Shown: in pieces, positions 35,977 to 44,417 of the stretch | Position numbering within the stretch: the first letter of the stretch is position 1 | Layout of the letters: the number at the start of each line of letters is the position of its first letter | Source of the DNA: SVEL01 sp045123575 | GTDB lineage: Bacteria; Bacillota; Clostridia; Lachnospirales; Lachnospiraceae | Direction of reading: 5' to 3' | NCBI GenBank assembly: GCA_045123575.1 | Contig: JBGVKG010000039.1 | Span: 5,692 to 69,691 of the forward strand | Length of the DNA stretch: 64,000 nt | Program-made: the position numbers and the translations under genes | The notes under the pieces: generated by a model | Seen by the model: the letters and a program-made list of their open reading frames with translations, nothing else | Database searches by the model: none | Told to the model about the DNA's origin: nothing

Positions 35977-36396
35977 ATGAGAGACGATAATTGTATATTT
36001 TGTAAGATAACATCTGGTCAGATTCCATCATATACTTTATATGAGGATGATGATTTTAAAGCTATTATGGATATCAGCCCTGCCTCTAAGGGGCATGTTA
36101 TTCTTATTACAAAGGAACACTATAAAAATCTATTTGAGCTAGATGATGCTGTTGCATCAAGAGCTCTTGTAATAGCCAAGAAAATAGCTACAGAACTTGC
36201 AAAGGAACTTAATTTTGATGGATTTAATCTATTACAGAATAATGAAGCCATAGCTGGACAGACTATCTTTCATTTCCATATTCATCTTATACCTAGATAT
36301 AAAGATGACTCTGTTCAATTTAAGACCACACCAGGTTCTATAGATGAAGCGTTTGCCAAAGAGCTTTCTGATAAGATTTTTAATGCTCTTGCATAA
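35977..36396 (+). CDS. HIT-family nucleotide hydrolase/transferase
   Basis: 139 residues from ATG 35977, with GGAGAGG 8 bases upstream; an in-frame ATG at 35944 is less likely. The N-terminal CIFCKITSGQIPSY and the HIT motif HFHIHLIPRY are complete. Family members (Hint/Hit type) hydrolyse AMP-linked or dinucleotide substrates; the physiological substrate is usually unknown. It lies 69 bases before murG and may share its transcript. Confidence 0.92.
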   Translation: MRDDNCIFCKITSGQIPSYTLYEDDDFKAIMDISPASKGHVILITKEHYKNLFELDDAVASRALVIAKKIATELAKELNFDGFNLLQNNEAIAGQTIFHFHIHLIPRYKDDSVQFKTTPGSIDEAFAKELSDKIFNALA

Positions 36397-36465
36397 TCGC
36401 CTATTTACTATTTAGAAAATGCGTTATTAGCTAAAACTAACATATAGAAAGGCTTGGTATAGATT

Positions 36466-37533
36466 ATGAAAAAAATATTATTAACAGGTGGCGGAACAGC
36501 GGGTCATGTTACTCCAAACATTGCGCTAATTCCTTCCCTAAAAAAATTAAATTATGATATAAAATACATAGGCTCATACGACGGTATTGAAAAGAAACTT
36601 ATTGAAGAGTTAGGTATCCCTTACGTAGGCATATCATCAGGCAAGTTGCGTAGATATATGTCCCTTAAAAATCTCTCTGATCCTTTTAGAGTTATAAAGG
36701 GATATAATGAGGCTAAAAAATTCGTAAAAGAATATAAACCTGATGTATTATTCTCAAAGGGAGGATTCGTAAGCGTTCCTGTGGTACTTGCCTGTAAAAA
36801 GTATAAAGTACCTATAATTATTCATGAGTCTGATATGACTCCAGGACTTGCCAACAAAATATCCATCCCTTATGCCAAAACAGTTTGTCATAATTTCCCA
36901 GAAACAAAAAATCATCTTCCAGAGGGCAAATCACTACTTACAGGCTCACCAATTAGAGCTGAGCTTTTACAAGGAGACGCTTCAAAAGGTCGTGCTTTCT
37001 GCGGATTTGACAACTCAAAGCCAGTCATCATGGTTACAGGCGGAAGCTTAGGTGCTGTTGCTGTAAATGAAGCTGTTCGCGCCGCACTTCCTGAATTACT
37101 TAAAGATTTCTATGTAGTTCACCTATGTGGCAAAGGAAAAACTGATGAAGCACTTATTAACACTGCTGGTTATGTTCAATTTGAATACATTAAGGATGAG
37201 ATGAAGGATTTGTTTGCTATGGCAGACTTAATTATCTCTAGAGCAGGAGCTAATGCAATATGTGAGATACAAGCACTTGCCATTCCAAATATGCTTATTC
37301 CTCTTCCAGCAAAGTCAAGTAGAGGCGACCAGATACTAAACGCTGCATCTTTCAAAAAGCAAGGATTTAGTGAGGTTGTAGATGAAGAAGAACTTACTAC
37401 TGATACATTAGTAAAAACAGTTCGTTCTATATATGAAAATAAAGATAAATATATAGCGGCAATGAAATCATCAAAAGTAGATGATGCTGTTCATACTATT
37501 GTTAATCTTATAGAACAGACAGTAACTGTATAA
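36466..37533 (+). CDS. murG: UDP-GlcNAc:lipid I GlcNAc transferase MurG
   Basis: 355 residues. The glycosyltransferase-B fold shows the N-terminal GGGTAGHVTPNIAL, the mid motifs GGFVSVPVVLACK and HESDMTPGLANK, and the C-terminal donor site GGSLGAVAVNE and SRAGANAICEIQAL. It adds GlcNAc to lipid I at the inner membrane face to make lipid II for peptidoglycan. It stands outside the usual mur/fts cluster, as in several Lachnospiraceae. It ends just before a strong terminator. Confidence 0.95.
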   Translation: MKKILLTGGGTAGHVTPNIALIPSLKKLNYDIKYIGSYDGIEKKLIEELGIPYVGISSGKLRRYMSLKNLSDPFRVIKGYNEAKKFVKEYKPDVLFSKGGFVSVPVVLACKKYKVPIIIHESDMTPGLANKISIPYAKTVCHNFPETKNHLPEGKSLLTGSPIRAELLQGDASKGRAFCGFDNSKPVIMVTGGSLGAVAVNEAVRAALPELLKDFYVVHLCGKGKTDEALINTAGYVQFEYIKDEMKDLFAMADLIISRAGANAICEIQALAIPNMLIPLPAKSSRGDQILNAASFKKQGFSEVVDEEELTTDTLVKTVRSIYENKDKYIAAMKSSKVDDAVHTIVNLIEQTVTV

Positions 37534-37548
37534 TAAAAATCAAAATGA

Positions 37549-37579
37549 AAAGAGAAAGGATTCCTAATCCTTTCTCTTT
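37549..37579. terminator. Bidirectional terminator between murG and the HD-GYP gene
   Basis: A perfect 14-bp stem AAAGAGAAAGGATT / AATCCTTTCTCTTT with a 3-base loop, with CTATTTTTATT to the right and an A-rich left flank. It serves the convergent genes ending at 37533 and 37614. Confidence 0.92.
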
Positions 37580-37613
37580 CTATTTTTATTCGTAATGCTA
37601 ATTCACATATTTT

Positions 37614-38684
37614 TTAATCTAGAGTATCCTCTATAAATATAGTCAGTGATTTTGTCATATCGATAGTCTCTTCTGGCAATTCTTTTCCTGTACGATCTGC
37701 TATTATCTTCAATACTGGTCTATCAATACATTCCTTATTTTGCTTCACTACTACACCTATTCTATTATCACTAATAATTACTTTAGTTCCAACAGGATAC
37801 ATAGCCACCATCGTCAATAACTGTTCTGCGTATTTACTATGATATTTACATAGTGAGTGACATTTAATGTACTCTACAACTTTATGTACTTTCATTGATT
37901 CATAGCCTATTCCGCTAATCATAGAATCAAAATCATCGCAGACTGAAACTATTTTAATAATATCATCTAATTCGCTATCTAGTCTTTTAAATGGGTATCC
38001 ACTACCATCGCATCTCTCATGATGTAACAATACGATATCCTTAACTATCTGAGTTGCCCACGATTCATGTTCTATAGCATCATATCCTAATATCACATGC
38101 TTTTTAAAATCACTTTTATCCTTAGGATTTAGATCATCAATATTGGTATTTTCATAGTTGACTGCTGTATATCTAAGTCCCAAATCATGAAGTATACATC
38201 CTTTAGCTATCTCTGTAACTATCGACTTGTCATATCCATTTTTTAATGCTATGACTGTTGCTAACGAACAGACATTTATGCTATGACTATAAATATCTGT
38301 ATTTTCACGTCTGATATTTACTACTCTTTCTAATATATCCTGCTCTGATAAAATATCATCAACTATAATATTAGCAGCTTCGCAAAGTTTTTCTAAATCA
38401 GATGTGTTCTTGTATATATGACGTTCCAACACATTCTTAACTATAGATGTACTTTCCTCTTTTACCTTGCTACATATTATACCTTCATCTAAACTATCAA
38501 AATCAATCTCTATAAATTGTGAATCATCTACATATACATATTCAATTCCTAATTCTTGGAGTTTGGTCACATATTCAGACTTAATAATCGTTCCCTTTGC
38601 CATCAACTCTTTACCATTAGGTGTAAGAATATGTTTTCCTAATCTTTCATTACCCGTCAATTCACTTAAACGTAATAGCTTCAA
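37614..38684 (-). CDS. HD-GYP-type c-di-GMP phosphodiesterase
   Basis: 356 residues. A small N-terminal domain (about 1-60) precedes the HD domain: HSINVCSLATVIAL, CILHDLGLRY, and the GYP signature HHERCDGSGYPFKRL. A C-terminal beta segment (VGTKVIISDNRIGVVVKQN) follows. HD-GYP proteins hydrolyse cyclic di-GMP, which in a bacterium with both flagella and Tad pili would tune motility against attachment. No receiver or membrane segment is present. It lies 21 bases after the DUF4446 gene and is distal in the parA-parB-DUF4446 transcript direction. Confidence 0.9.
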   Translation of the reverse strand: MKLLRLSELTGNERLGKHILTPNGKELMAKGTIIKSEYVTKLQELGIEYVYVDDSQFIEIDFDSLDEGIICSKVKEESTSIVKNVLERHIYKNTSDLEKLCEAANIIVDDILSEQDILERVVNIRRENTDIYSHSINVCSLATVIALKNGYDKSIVTEIAKGCILHDLGLRYTAVNYENTNIDDLNPKDKSDFKKHVILGYDAIEHESWATQIVKDIVLLHHERCDGSGYPFKRLDSELDDIIKIVSVCDDFDSMISGIGYESMKVHKVVEYIKCHSLCKYHSKYAEQLLTMVAMYPVGTKVIISDNRIGVVVKQNKECIDRPVLKIIADRTGKELPEETIDMTKSLTIFIEDTLD

Positions 38685-38705
38685 TCACATTCCCCTTTCG
38701 AAAAC

Positions 38706-39218
38706 TTAGGAATTCTCGAGAGCTTTTGCCAACGCTTGCTTCTCCTCTTCTCCTAAAGGTATATATGACTCACCCTCTATGATTTCCTTAATATAAATAT
38801 AGCAACCTTCTCTGCTATGCATCGCATTTATCACATGTCCTGTGTTCTTCTTATTTAACATAACAAGGGCAAAGCTTAACTTTCCACCCATTTCATGGAA
38901 GGCATCATACTTTACAATTCCACATTTTTGTACTGTGTACTGAAGATTCTCAAATATATCTGCAATCTGCTTTGTCTTAATCTTGTTTTCCTCAAGAAGA
39001 GTATCTACCTCGTCAAACCTTTTATAAATAACATCTTCTAAAGTTTCTGCATCTTTACCACGCATAAATTTATCATATTTTTGTTCCAATTTCTTTAGTT
39101 TCTTTCCTGTAGAAATTGCATAAACCAACAAACCTATGATGAGTAGTAATAAACCTAAAAATAGATAAGCCGGATCCAAATTTCCAATGCCGATTGCTTC
39201 AAATAATTCACTATTCAT
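38706..39218 (-). CDS. DUF4446-family membrane protein
   Basis: 170 residues. One N-terminal membrane helix (YLFLGLLLLIIGLLVYAI), a coiled segment (KKLEQKYDKFMRGKDAETLE), then a conserved globular end (KYDAFHEMGGKLSFALVMLN). This is the DUF4446 layout; in many Clostridia the gene follows parB as it does here, 26 bases downstream. Function unknown; conserved linkage suggests a role with chromosome segregation or the cell envelope. Confidence 0.88.
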   Translation of the reverse strand: MNSELFEAIGIGNLDPAYLFLGLLLLIIGLLVYAISTGKKLKKLEQKYDKFMRGKDAETLEDVIYKRFDEVDTLLEENKIKTKQIADIFENLQYTVQKCGIVKYDAFHEMGGKLSFALVMLNKKNTGHVINAMHSREGCYIYIKEIIEGESYIPLGEEEKQALAKALENS

Positions 39219-39244
39219 TTTAACAATGTCCTTTCTTCTCTGTA

Positions 39245-40192
39245 TTATAAGCTATTAATCTTCGATATAAGAGCTACAATTCTTTCAAGGTCCTCTGTCG
39301 AATAATAATCTATCTCTATTTTTCCTTTATTCTTGTTTTTTCTGTTAATAGCTACATTTGAGCCAATTTTATCCTTGATTTTGTTCTCAAGCATCTTGTA
39401 AACAAATTGATCATTGTACTGTTCTTTCACCTTTGGAGGCTTTGGCTCTAATATATTTTTTACTAATCTCTCTGTTTCTCTAACACTGAGACGTTTTTCG
39501 AATATTTCATTAGCAAGTTCTATCTGCTTATCTGCATCTTCGATAGCTATAAGTGCTCTAGCATGACCACTTGTAATCATACCGTCTATAACCATCTGCT
39601 GAACTTCATCTGTCAGTTTTAATAGTCTCATGGAATTTGTAATTGCCACACGACTTTTACTAACCTTTTCAGCTACTTCATCTTGCTTTAATTTAAATTC
39701 ATTTAATAATCTTTTATATGCCAATGCTTCTTCAATAGGATTTAAGTCTTCTCTCTGTATATTCTCTATAAGAGCAACTTCGACAATTTCTAGTTCTGTA
39801 TAATCTTTTATAATAACAGGAACTTCCTTAATACCGGCAAGCTTTGAAGCTCTCCATCTTCTCTCTCCTGCTATAATCTCGTAATATCCATCTCTTTTTT
39901 GTACAAGTAGTGGCTGAAGCACGCCATGCTGCTTAATCGATTCTGCCAATTCTAAAAGGGCATCCTCATTAAATTCTTTTCTTGGCTGCTTACGATTAGG
40001 TTCTATATCTGTTATTTTAACAAGAGTTTCAACCTTCTTCTCTACGATTTTTTCTACTACCTTCTCAACTTCTACTACTTTTTCAACCACCTTTGGTTCT
40101 GGTTCAGGTTTTGCCTTAGGGCTAGCTATTACCTCTGGTATAAGTGAATCTAATCCTTTTCCCAATCCACTCTTTTTTACTTTAGTTGACAT
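39245..40192 (-). CDS. parB: Chromosome-partitioning protein ParB/Spo0J
   Basis: 315 residues. The N-terminal CTPase/ParB domain has PRKEFNEDALLELAESIKQ and the ENIQREDLNPIEEA box, with GERRWRASKLAG. A helix-turn-helix (LKQDEVAEKVSKSRVAITNS) binds parS and a C-terminal dimerisation part ends the protein. A low-complexity Val/Glu/Lys stretch (about 35-55) is an oddity near the N-terminus. ParB loads at parS, slides as a CTP-dependent clamp and recruits SMC. The four parS sites upstream of parA and the one at 42462 are its expected targets. Confidence 0.95.
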   Translation of the reverse strand: MSTKVKKSGLGKGLDSLIPEVIASPKAKPEPEPKVVEKVVEVEKVVEKIVEKKVETLVKITDIEPNRKQPRKEFNEDALLELAESIKQHGVLQPLLVQKRDGYYEIIAGERRWRASKLAGIKEVPVIIKDYTELEIVEVALIENIQREDLNPIEEALAYKRLLNEFKLKQDEVAEKVSKSRVAITNSMRLLKLTDEVQQMVIDGMITSGHARALIAIEDADKQIELANEIFEKRLSVRETERLVKNILEPKPPKVKEQYNDQFVYKMLENKIKDKIGSNVAINRKNKNKGKIEIDYYSTEDLERIVALISKINSL

Positions 40193-40213
40193 ATATTACC
40201 CTCCATTTCAATA

Positions 40214-40990
40214 CTAGAATTCATCTTCCATTCCGCGATTAGCTACTTCCTCTGCTAATAATCTGTAGCTTTCTGCTCCAGCAGACTTGGTATCATATAA
40301 ATTAATAGGCATTCCATGGCTTGGTGCCTCTGCTAATCTAATATTTCTTGGAATAATCGTCTTATATACATTTTGTTTAAGATTTGCCTTAACATTCTCA
40401 ACAACTTCGAGAGACAAGTTTGTTCTAGCATCATACATAGTAAATACAACACCCTCTATCTCTAGGTCCGGATTCAATCTTGACTTAACAAGATTGATTG
40501 TATGTATAAGCTGAGATAATCCTTCAAGAGCATAATATTCACATTGAATTGGTACCAAAACTGTATCCGCTGTTGTCATCGCATTTACAGTTAACATGCT
40601 AAGTGAAGGTGGACAATCGATAATTATAAAATCATAATTATCCTTTACCGCATCAATTTGCTTTTTTAATATGTATTCTCTAGCATCTACACCAATAAGA
40701 TCAATTTCCGCTCCAGAAAGATTAACATTAGAAGGTAGCAAATCAAGATTGTCTAATACATTTTCAAGTAAGCAATCCTTCAACTCACATTCACCAATAA
40801 TCATTTCATATACAGTATACTCAAGATTGTTCTTGTCAACACCAACACCACTTGTGGCATTTCCCTGAGGATCTATATCAATCAATAAAACCTTCTTATT
40901 CAATTCAGCAAGACACGCAGACAGATTTGTTGATGTAGTAGTCTTACCTACACCACCTTTTTGATTTGCAATCGCAATAATTCTTCCCAT
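40214..40990 (-). CDS. parA: Chromosome-partitioning ATPase ParA/Soj
   Basis: 258 residues from ATG 40990 (GAAAGG 9 bases upstream; an in-frame ATG at 40996 is too close). Deviant Walker A KGGVGKTTTSTNL, the A' motif (LLIDIDPQGNATSGVG) and DFIIIDCPPSLSMLTVNAM are complete. ParA dimerises with ATP on DNA, moves ParB-parS complexes and, in Bacillus, regulates DnaA. It lies 21 bases upstream of parB. The 446-bp region upstream holds four parS sites, so ParB may influence its own operon's promoter. Confidence 0.95.
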   Translation of the reverse strand: MGRIIAIANQKGGVGKTTTSTNLSACLAELNKKVLLIDIDPQGNATSGVGVDKNNLEYTVYEMIIGECELKDCLLENVLDNLDLLPSNVNLSGAEIDLIGVDAREYILKKQIDAVKDNYDFIIIDCPPSLSMLTVNAMTTADTVLVPIQCEYYALEGLSQLIHTINLVKSRLNPDLEIEGVVFTMYDARTNLSLEVVENVKANLKQNVYKTIIPRNIRLAEAPSHGMPINLYDTKSAGAESYRLLAEEVANRGMEDEF

Positions 40991-41173
40991 TATCATTTGC
41001 CTTTCTATAATTATTACTTCTCCATCGAGATGTTTCTATAATATCACACTTTCATACATATTTCTATAATATTAATTTCCTAATTTGACAGATTTCTCCC
41101 ACGATTTACAACATTCTTAGTGCATTTGTATGCCTATTATATTTGGATATCTTTTATTATTATACATGTCCAA

Positions 41174-41189
41174 TGTTCCACGTGAAACA
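41174..41189. other. parS site 1
   Basis: TGTTCCACGTGAAACA, one base from the canonical TGTTTCACGTGAAACA. It is first in a cluster of four within 145 bases in the otherwise gene-free 40,991-41,442 region. Confidence 0.9.
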
Positions 41190-41217
41190 TCATATTATAT
41201 CGGATAATTTCCTGTAA

Positions 41218-41233
41218 TGTTCCACGTGAAACA
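41218..41233. other. parS site 2
   Basis: TGTTCCACGTGAAACA, identical to site 1, 44 bases away (about four helical turns). Confidence 0.9.
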
Positions 41234-41260
41234 TTTATTAGAATAGTAATTTCACCTTAA

Positions 41261-41276
41261 CGTTTCACGTGAAACA
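41261..41276. other. parS site 3
   Basis: CGTTTCACGTGAAACA, with a perfect GTTTCACGTGAAAC core, 43 bases from site 2. Confidence 0.93.
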
Positions 41277-41302
41277 TTTACTATATAAATAACTTTTTAC
41301 AA

Positions 41303-41318
41303 CGTTTCACGTGAAACA
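41303..41318. other. parS site 4
   Basis: CGTTTCACGTGAAACA, with a perfect core, 42 bases from site 3. The near-constant 42-44 base spacing keeps all four on the same DNA face. Confidence 0.93.
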
Positions 41319-41442
41319 TTAATAATAATTATAAAACATTGCTACAACCTTTAAAATAAGATATAATCAATACATCTAAATTACAAATAATAATAACATA
41401 TACCTTAAAATAACAATATATAAATACTAATAAGGAGATAAT

Positions 41443-42426
41443 ATGCTATATAAATACTGTCCACATTGTGGCAACAAACTTATAGAAAAGAATATTGGAG
41501 ACGAAGGTGCACTACCATATTGCATCACCTGTCAAACTCCATACTGGGATAACTTTACACCTGCAGTAATATGTGCAGTTATCAATGAATATAACGAGGT
41601 TGCACTGCTAAAACAAAATTACGTTTCCACATCCAACTATGTATTAGTCGCCGGAATTATAAAAAAGGGTGAAACTGTAGAAGAAACTGTTGTCCGAGAA
41701 ATCCAAGAAGAGCTTGGTTTAAATGCTATATCTTTGAACAACATAAGAACATACTATCACCAAGAAAAAGAATTACTAATGAATGGTTACTTAGTAAAAG
41801 TTTCAAAAAAAGATTTTATACTTTCCAAAGAAGTAGATGATGCAATTTGGATTCCCCTACCAAATGCTCTATCTCTTCTTAAAGAAAACGGTATCGCATG
41901 GAAGTTATTAAACAAAATATCTAAAAGAAAGCTCTACTTAAATTCAAACGATATTAGAAGTACTGCAAAAGCAATCATCGAACACAACGGTAAGATTCTT
42001 TTAAATAAATGTTATGATATTAATAACGGTCATTATTATTCTCTTCCTGGTGGAGGTCAAAATAAATATGAAAGTATATATGACGCCATAGAGAGAGAAT
42101 GTTTAGAAGAGACAGGCTATCACATTGCTAATCCTACATTTATAGGAATATGCGAAGAAATATGTGATAACAACGATACAAGAATAAACTATAGTCAATA
42201 CGCCCATAAATTCTATCATATATTTCACTGTACTCTTGCATCAGAGAACCAAGATTCTCCTACAGAAACAGACGATATGCAGCAAGGATGCCAATGGATA
42301 GAAATAGATAAACTTCAAGAAATTAGATTATTACCATCTATGTTAAACGATAATCTAGTAGAATTGCTTAAAACACGCACACCACAAGATATGGGTTCAA
42401 TACATATTCCATATAACCATGGCTAG
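41443..42426 (+). CDS. Tandem-Nudix protein with a NudC-like zinc ribbon
   Basis: 327 residues. A zinc ribbon (CPHCG...CITC) is followed by Nudix 1, GIIKKGETVEETVVREIQEE with a full G-x5-E-x7-REx2EExG box, as in NADH pyrophosphatase-like enzymes. A second Nudix domain has GGGQNKYESIYDAIERECLE followed by ETGY. Both boxes keep all catalytic acids. One polypeptide may therefore hydrolyse two nucleotide-diphosphate substrates, or one domain may regulate the other. It is transcribed away from the parS cluster and ends at a terminator palindrome containing the fifth parS. The substrate cannot be told from sequence. Confidence 0.88.
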   Translation: MLYKYCPHCGNKLIEKNIGDEGALPYCITCQTPYWDNFTPAVICAVINEYNEVALLKQNYVSTSNYVLVAGIIKKGETVEETVVREIQEELGLNAISLNNIRTYYHQEKELLMNGYLVKVSKKDFILSKEVDDAIWIPLPNALSLLKENGIAWKLLNKISKRKLYLNSNDIRSTAKAIIEHNGKILLNKCYDINNGHYYSLPGGGQNKYESIYDAIERECLEETGYHIANPTFIGICEEICDNNDTRINYSQYAHKFYHIFHCTLASENQDSPTETDDMQQGCQWIEIDKLQEIRLLPSMLNDNLVELLKTRTPQDMGSIHIPYNHG

Positions 42427-42453
42427 TATATATATAAGATACATAAGTTAAAT

Positions 42454-42486
42454 AAGAGGAATGTTTCACGTGAAACATTCCTCTTT
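42454..42486. terminator. Terminator palindrome with parS at its centre
   Basis: AAGAGGAATGTTTCAC / GTGAAACATTCCTCTT is a perfect 16+16 palindrome followed by TTATATATT. As RNA it can form a hairpin between the convergent Nudix and response-regulator genes; as DNA its core is a parS site. Confidence 0.75.
42462..42477. other. parS site 5
   Basis: TGTTTCACGTGAAACA, an exact match to the Bacillus parS consensus, about 1.1 kb from site 4 and embedded in a transcription terminator palindrome. Confidence 0.95.
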
Positions 42487-42532
42487 ATATATTATACAAT
42501 ATCTCTTTGTTTTTCTTTTCATAATTCTTGTT

Positions 42533-43174
42533 TTACAGATTAACAAGATTATTCTTTATAGCAAATACCGCTGCTTGAGTTCTATCTGAAACATCTATTT
42601 TCTTAAATATATTAGATACATGATTCTTTACAGTTCTCTCACTAATATCTAATTTTGCCGCAATCTCTTTATTAAATAATCCCTCAGCAATAAGTTTCAG
42701 AACTTCTATCTCTCTTCTAGTAAGTTCATTAACCTTTTCGTCCATAGACGCCTTAGAAGCTAAACCTGCATTAAGAGATGGCGTTAAAGAGGGCTGTATA
42801 AAATCTTCTCCATTATATATAGAATAAATTGCTTTCCTAAGCAAATTAGAATCCGAATCCTTCAGGACATATCCATTACATCCAATCTCTACAGCCTTCA
42901 TAAGATAATCAATCTCATTGTGTATCGTTAGGATAAGAACCTTTATATTCATTCTTCTCTGTCTAATAATAGATAGCATTTCTAAACCATTCATATTCGG
43001 CATATTAATATCCAAAAGTAAGACATCTGGTTTTATATTTTCTAACTTTCTCAGACCTTCTACACCATCTGATGCTTCTGCAATAACCTTTACATTATCA
43101 TCTAATTCTAATAATTGTTTTAAACCTTCTCTCACCATTGAGTGATCATCAATAATCATCAATTCAATACTCAT
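42533..43174 (-). CDS. NarL/LuxR-type response regulator (DegU-like)
   Basis: 213 residues. Receiver domain with the acidic pocket (MIIDDHSMVREGLKQLL), the phospho-acceptor Asp in VLLLDINMPNMNGLEML, and the Lys in GYVLKDSDSN; then a LuxR-type helix-turn-helix (LTRREIEVLKLIAEGLFNKE; ISERTVKNHVSNIFKK). It follows the DegS-like kinase by 15 bases, in the same direction, forming a cognate pair. DegU controls motility and exoenzymes in Bacillus; the regulon here is unknown. Confidence 0.92.
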   Translation of the reverse strand: MSIELMIIDDHSMVREGLKQLLELDDNVKVIAEASDGVEGLRKLENIKPDVLLLDINMPNMNGLEMLSIIRQRRMNIKVLILTIHNEIDYLMKAVEIGCNGYVLKDSDSNLLRKAIYSIYNGEDFIQPSLTPSLNAGLASKASMDEKVNELTRREIEVLKLIAEGLFNKEIAAKLDISERTVKNHVSNIFKKIDVSDRTQAAVFAIKNNLVNL

Positions 43175-43189
43175 ATTACACCTCTATAT

Positions 43190-44221
43190 CTACTGTACAG
43201 GAATTGTTACTTTTATTACCGTTCCTTTTCCTACGGCTGTATCAATATTTATGTATCCCGATAATAATGCAACTCTCTCTCTCATCATTCCTAATCCAAA
43301 TCCGGTATGATTTTCATCTACATTCTCGCAATCTCTATTATATTCAAATCCTTGCCCATCATCGCATATTTCTAATATAACAGTATCCTCCATATATGTA
43401 AGACTTATATCTAGAGTTTTTCCTTTTGAATATTTTATACTATTATTTGCACATTCTTGAACAATTCTGAATATTGTAAGTTGAACAATTGGTGACAATT
43501 TCTTATTATCTCCACTAGCCTTAAAGTTAATGCTCATATCGGTGCTGGCGTCCATAGACTTTAAAGCTCTCTCAAGAGTAACCTCAAGCCCCAAATCATC
43601 AAAAGACATAGGACGCAAATCATATATTATATTTCTCATTTCAGATATGGTATCCTTTAGGGTTTTTGACATTATCTCCAATTCCAACTTAGCTCTAATA
43701 CTATCCATATCCATTATCTTAGAGCATATTTCACATTTATGAACCAAATTTGTGAGGACTTGAACAATAGAGTCATGTAAATCCCTTGCTATTCTTTTTC
43801 TCTCAGCTTCCTGGCTCTCTAATATCTGAATACCATACAACTGAGTCTCACAATCTGGCTTTTCCTCACCATAGAATAACTCTTCCCCAGTTTCTGGTTC
43901 CTCTCCCAATGCTTCTCTTATGGCATTTATATCGTTCTCCAAACTCATTAACTGTTCAGCAAAGTCCTTCTTAAGAAGCTTAAGCTCTTCCTTTCGCTTA
44001 TTAAGCTTCGCAATTCCTTCTTTAGCAAAATCATTCCTTTTAGGTCTAGGAGAGAATACTTCAAATGCTGTATCAACATCCTGTGCCATAGAAGTAATCA
44101 TATTATCCGTCTCTTCTATCTCTATTTGAATCTTATTTAATTTTGTGATTAACAGTACCTTTTCATCTGATAGCATTTCCAAACGATCATAAAGGTAGCT
44201 TTCTGCTTTGGTAATATCCAT
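43190..44221 (-). CDS. DegS-like cytoplasmic histidine kinase
   Basis: 343 residues. A long N-terminal coiled-coil (KLNKRKEELKLLKKDFAEQL) like the DegS sensor region precedes the HisKA_3 dimerisation helix with RKRIARDLHDSIVQVLTN, and an ATPase domain (IVQECANNSIKYSKG; EICDDGQGFE; GFGLGMMRERVALLSG). There is no membrane segment, so it senses inside the cell. It is the first gene of the pair with the downstream regulator. The start at ATG 44221 gives the family-typical length. Confidence 0.92.
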   Translation of the reverse strand: MDITKAESYLYDRLEMLSDEKVLLITKLNKIQIEIEETDNMITSMAQDVDTAFEVFSPRPKRNDFAKEGIAKLNKRKEELKLLKKDFAEQLMSLENDINAIREALGEEPETGEELFYGEEKPDCETQLYGIQILESQEAERKRIARDLHDSIVQVLTNLVHKCEICSKIMDMDSIRAKLELEIMSKTLKDTISEMRNIIYDLRPMSFDDLGLEVTLERALKSMDASTDMSINFKASGDNKKLSPIVQLTIFRIVQECANNSIKYSKGKTLDISLTYMEDTVILEICDDGQGFEYNRDCENVDENHTGFGLGMMRERVALLSGYINIDTAVGKGTVIKVTIPVQ

Positions 44222-44417
44222 TTTAATTCCTCTAATTTCACAAAACCTTTGTTCATTAACTATTTTTGAACATATATATTGATAATATCACATTTTATAG
44301 AATAATAACAGTACAATTTTAATAAATAACCGTATTATTTTGTTAAATTTATTCTTTATAATTTGGTCATTTTATTATATACTATAATTAACAATTCTTT
44401 GTAGATAGGAGTATCGT

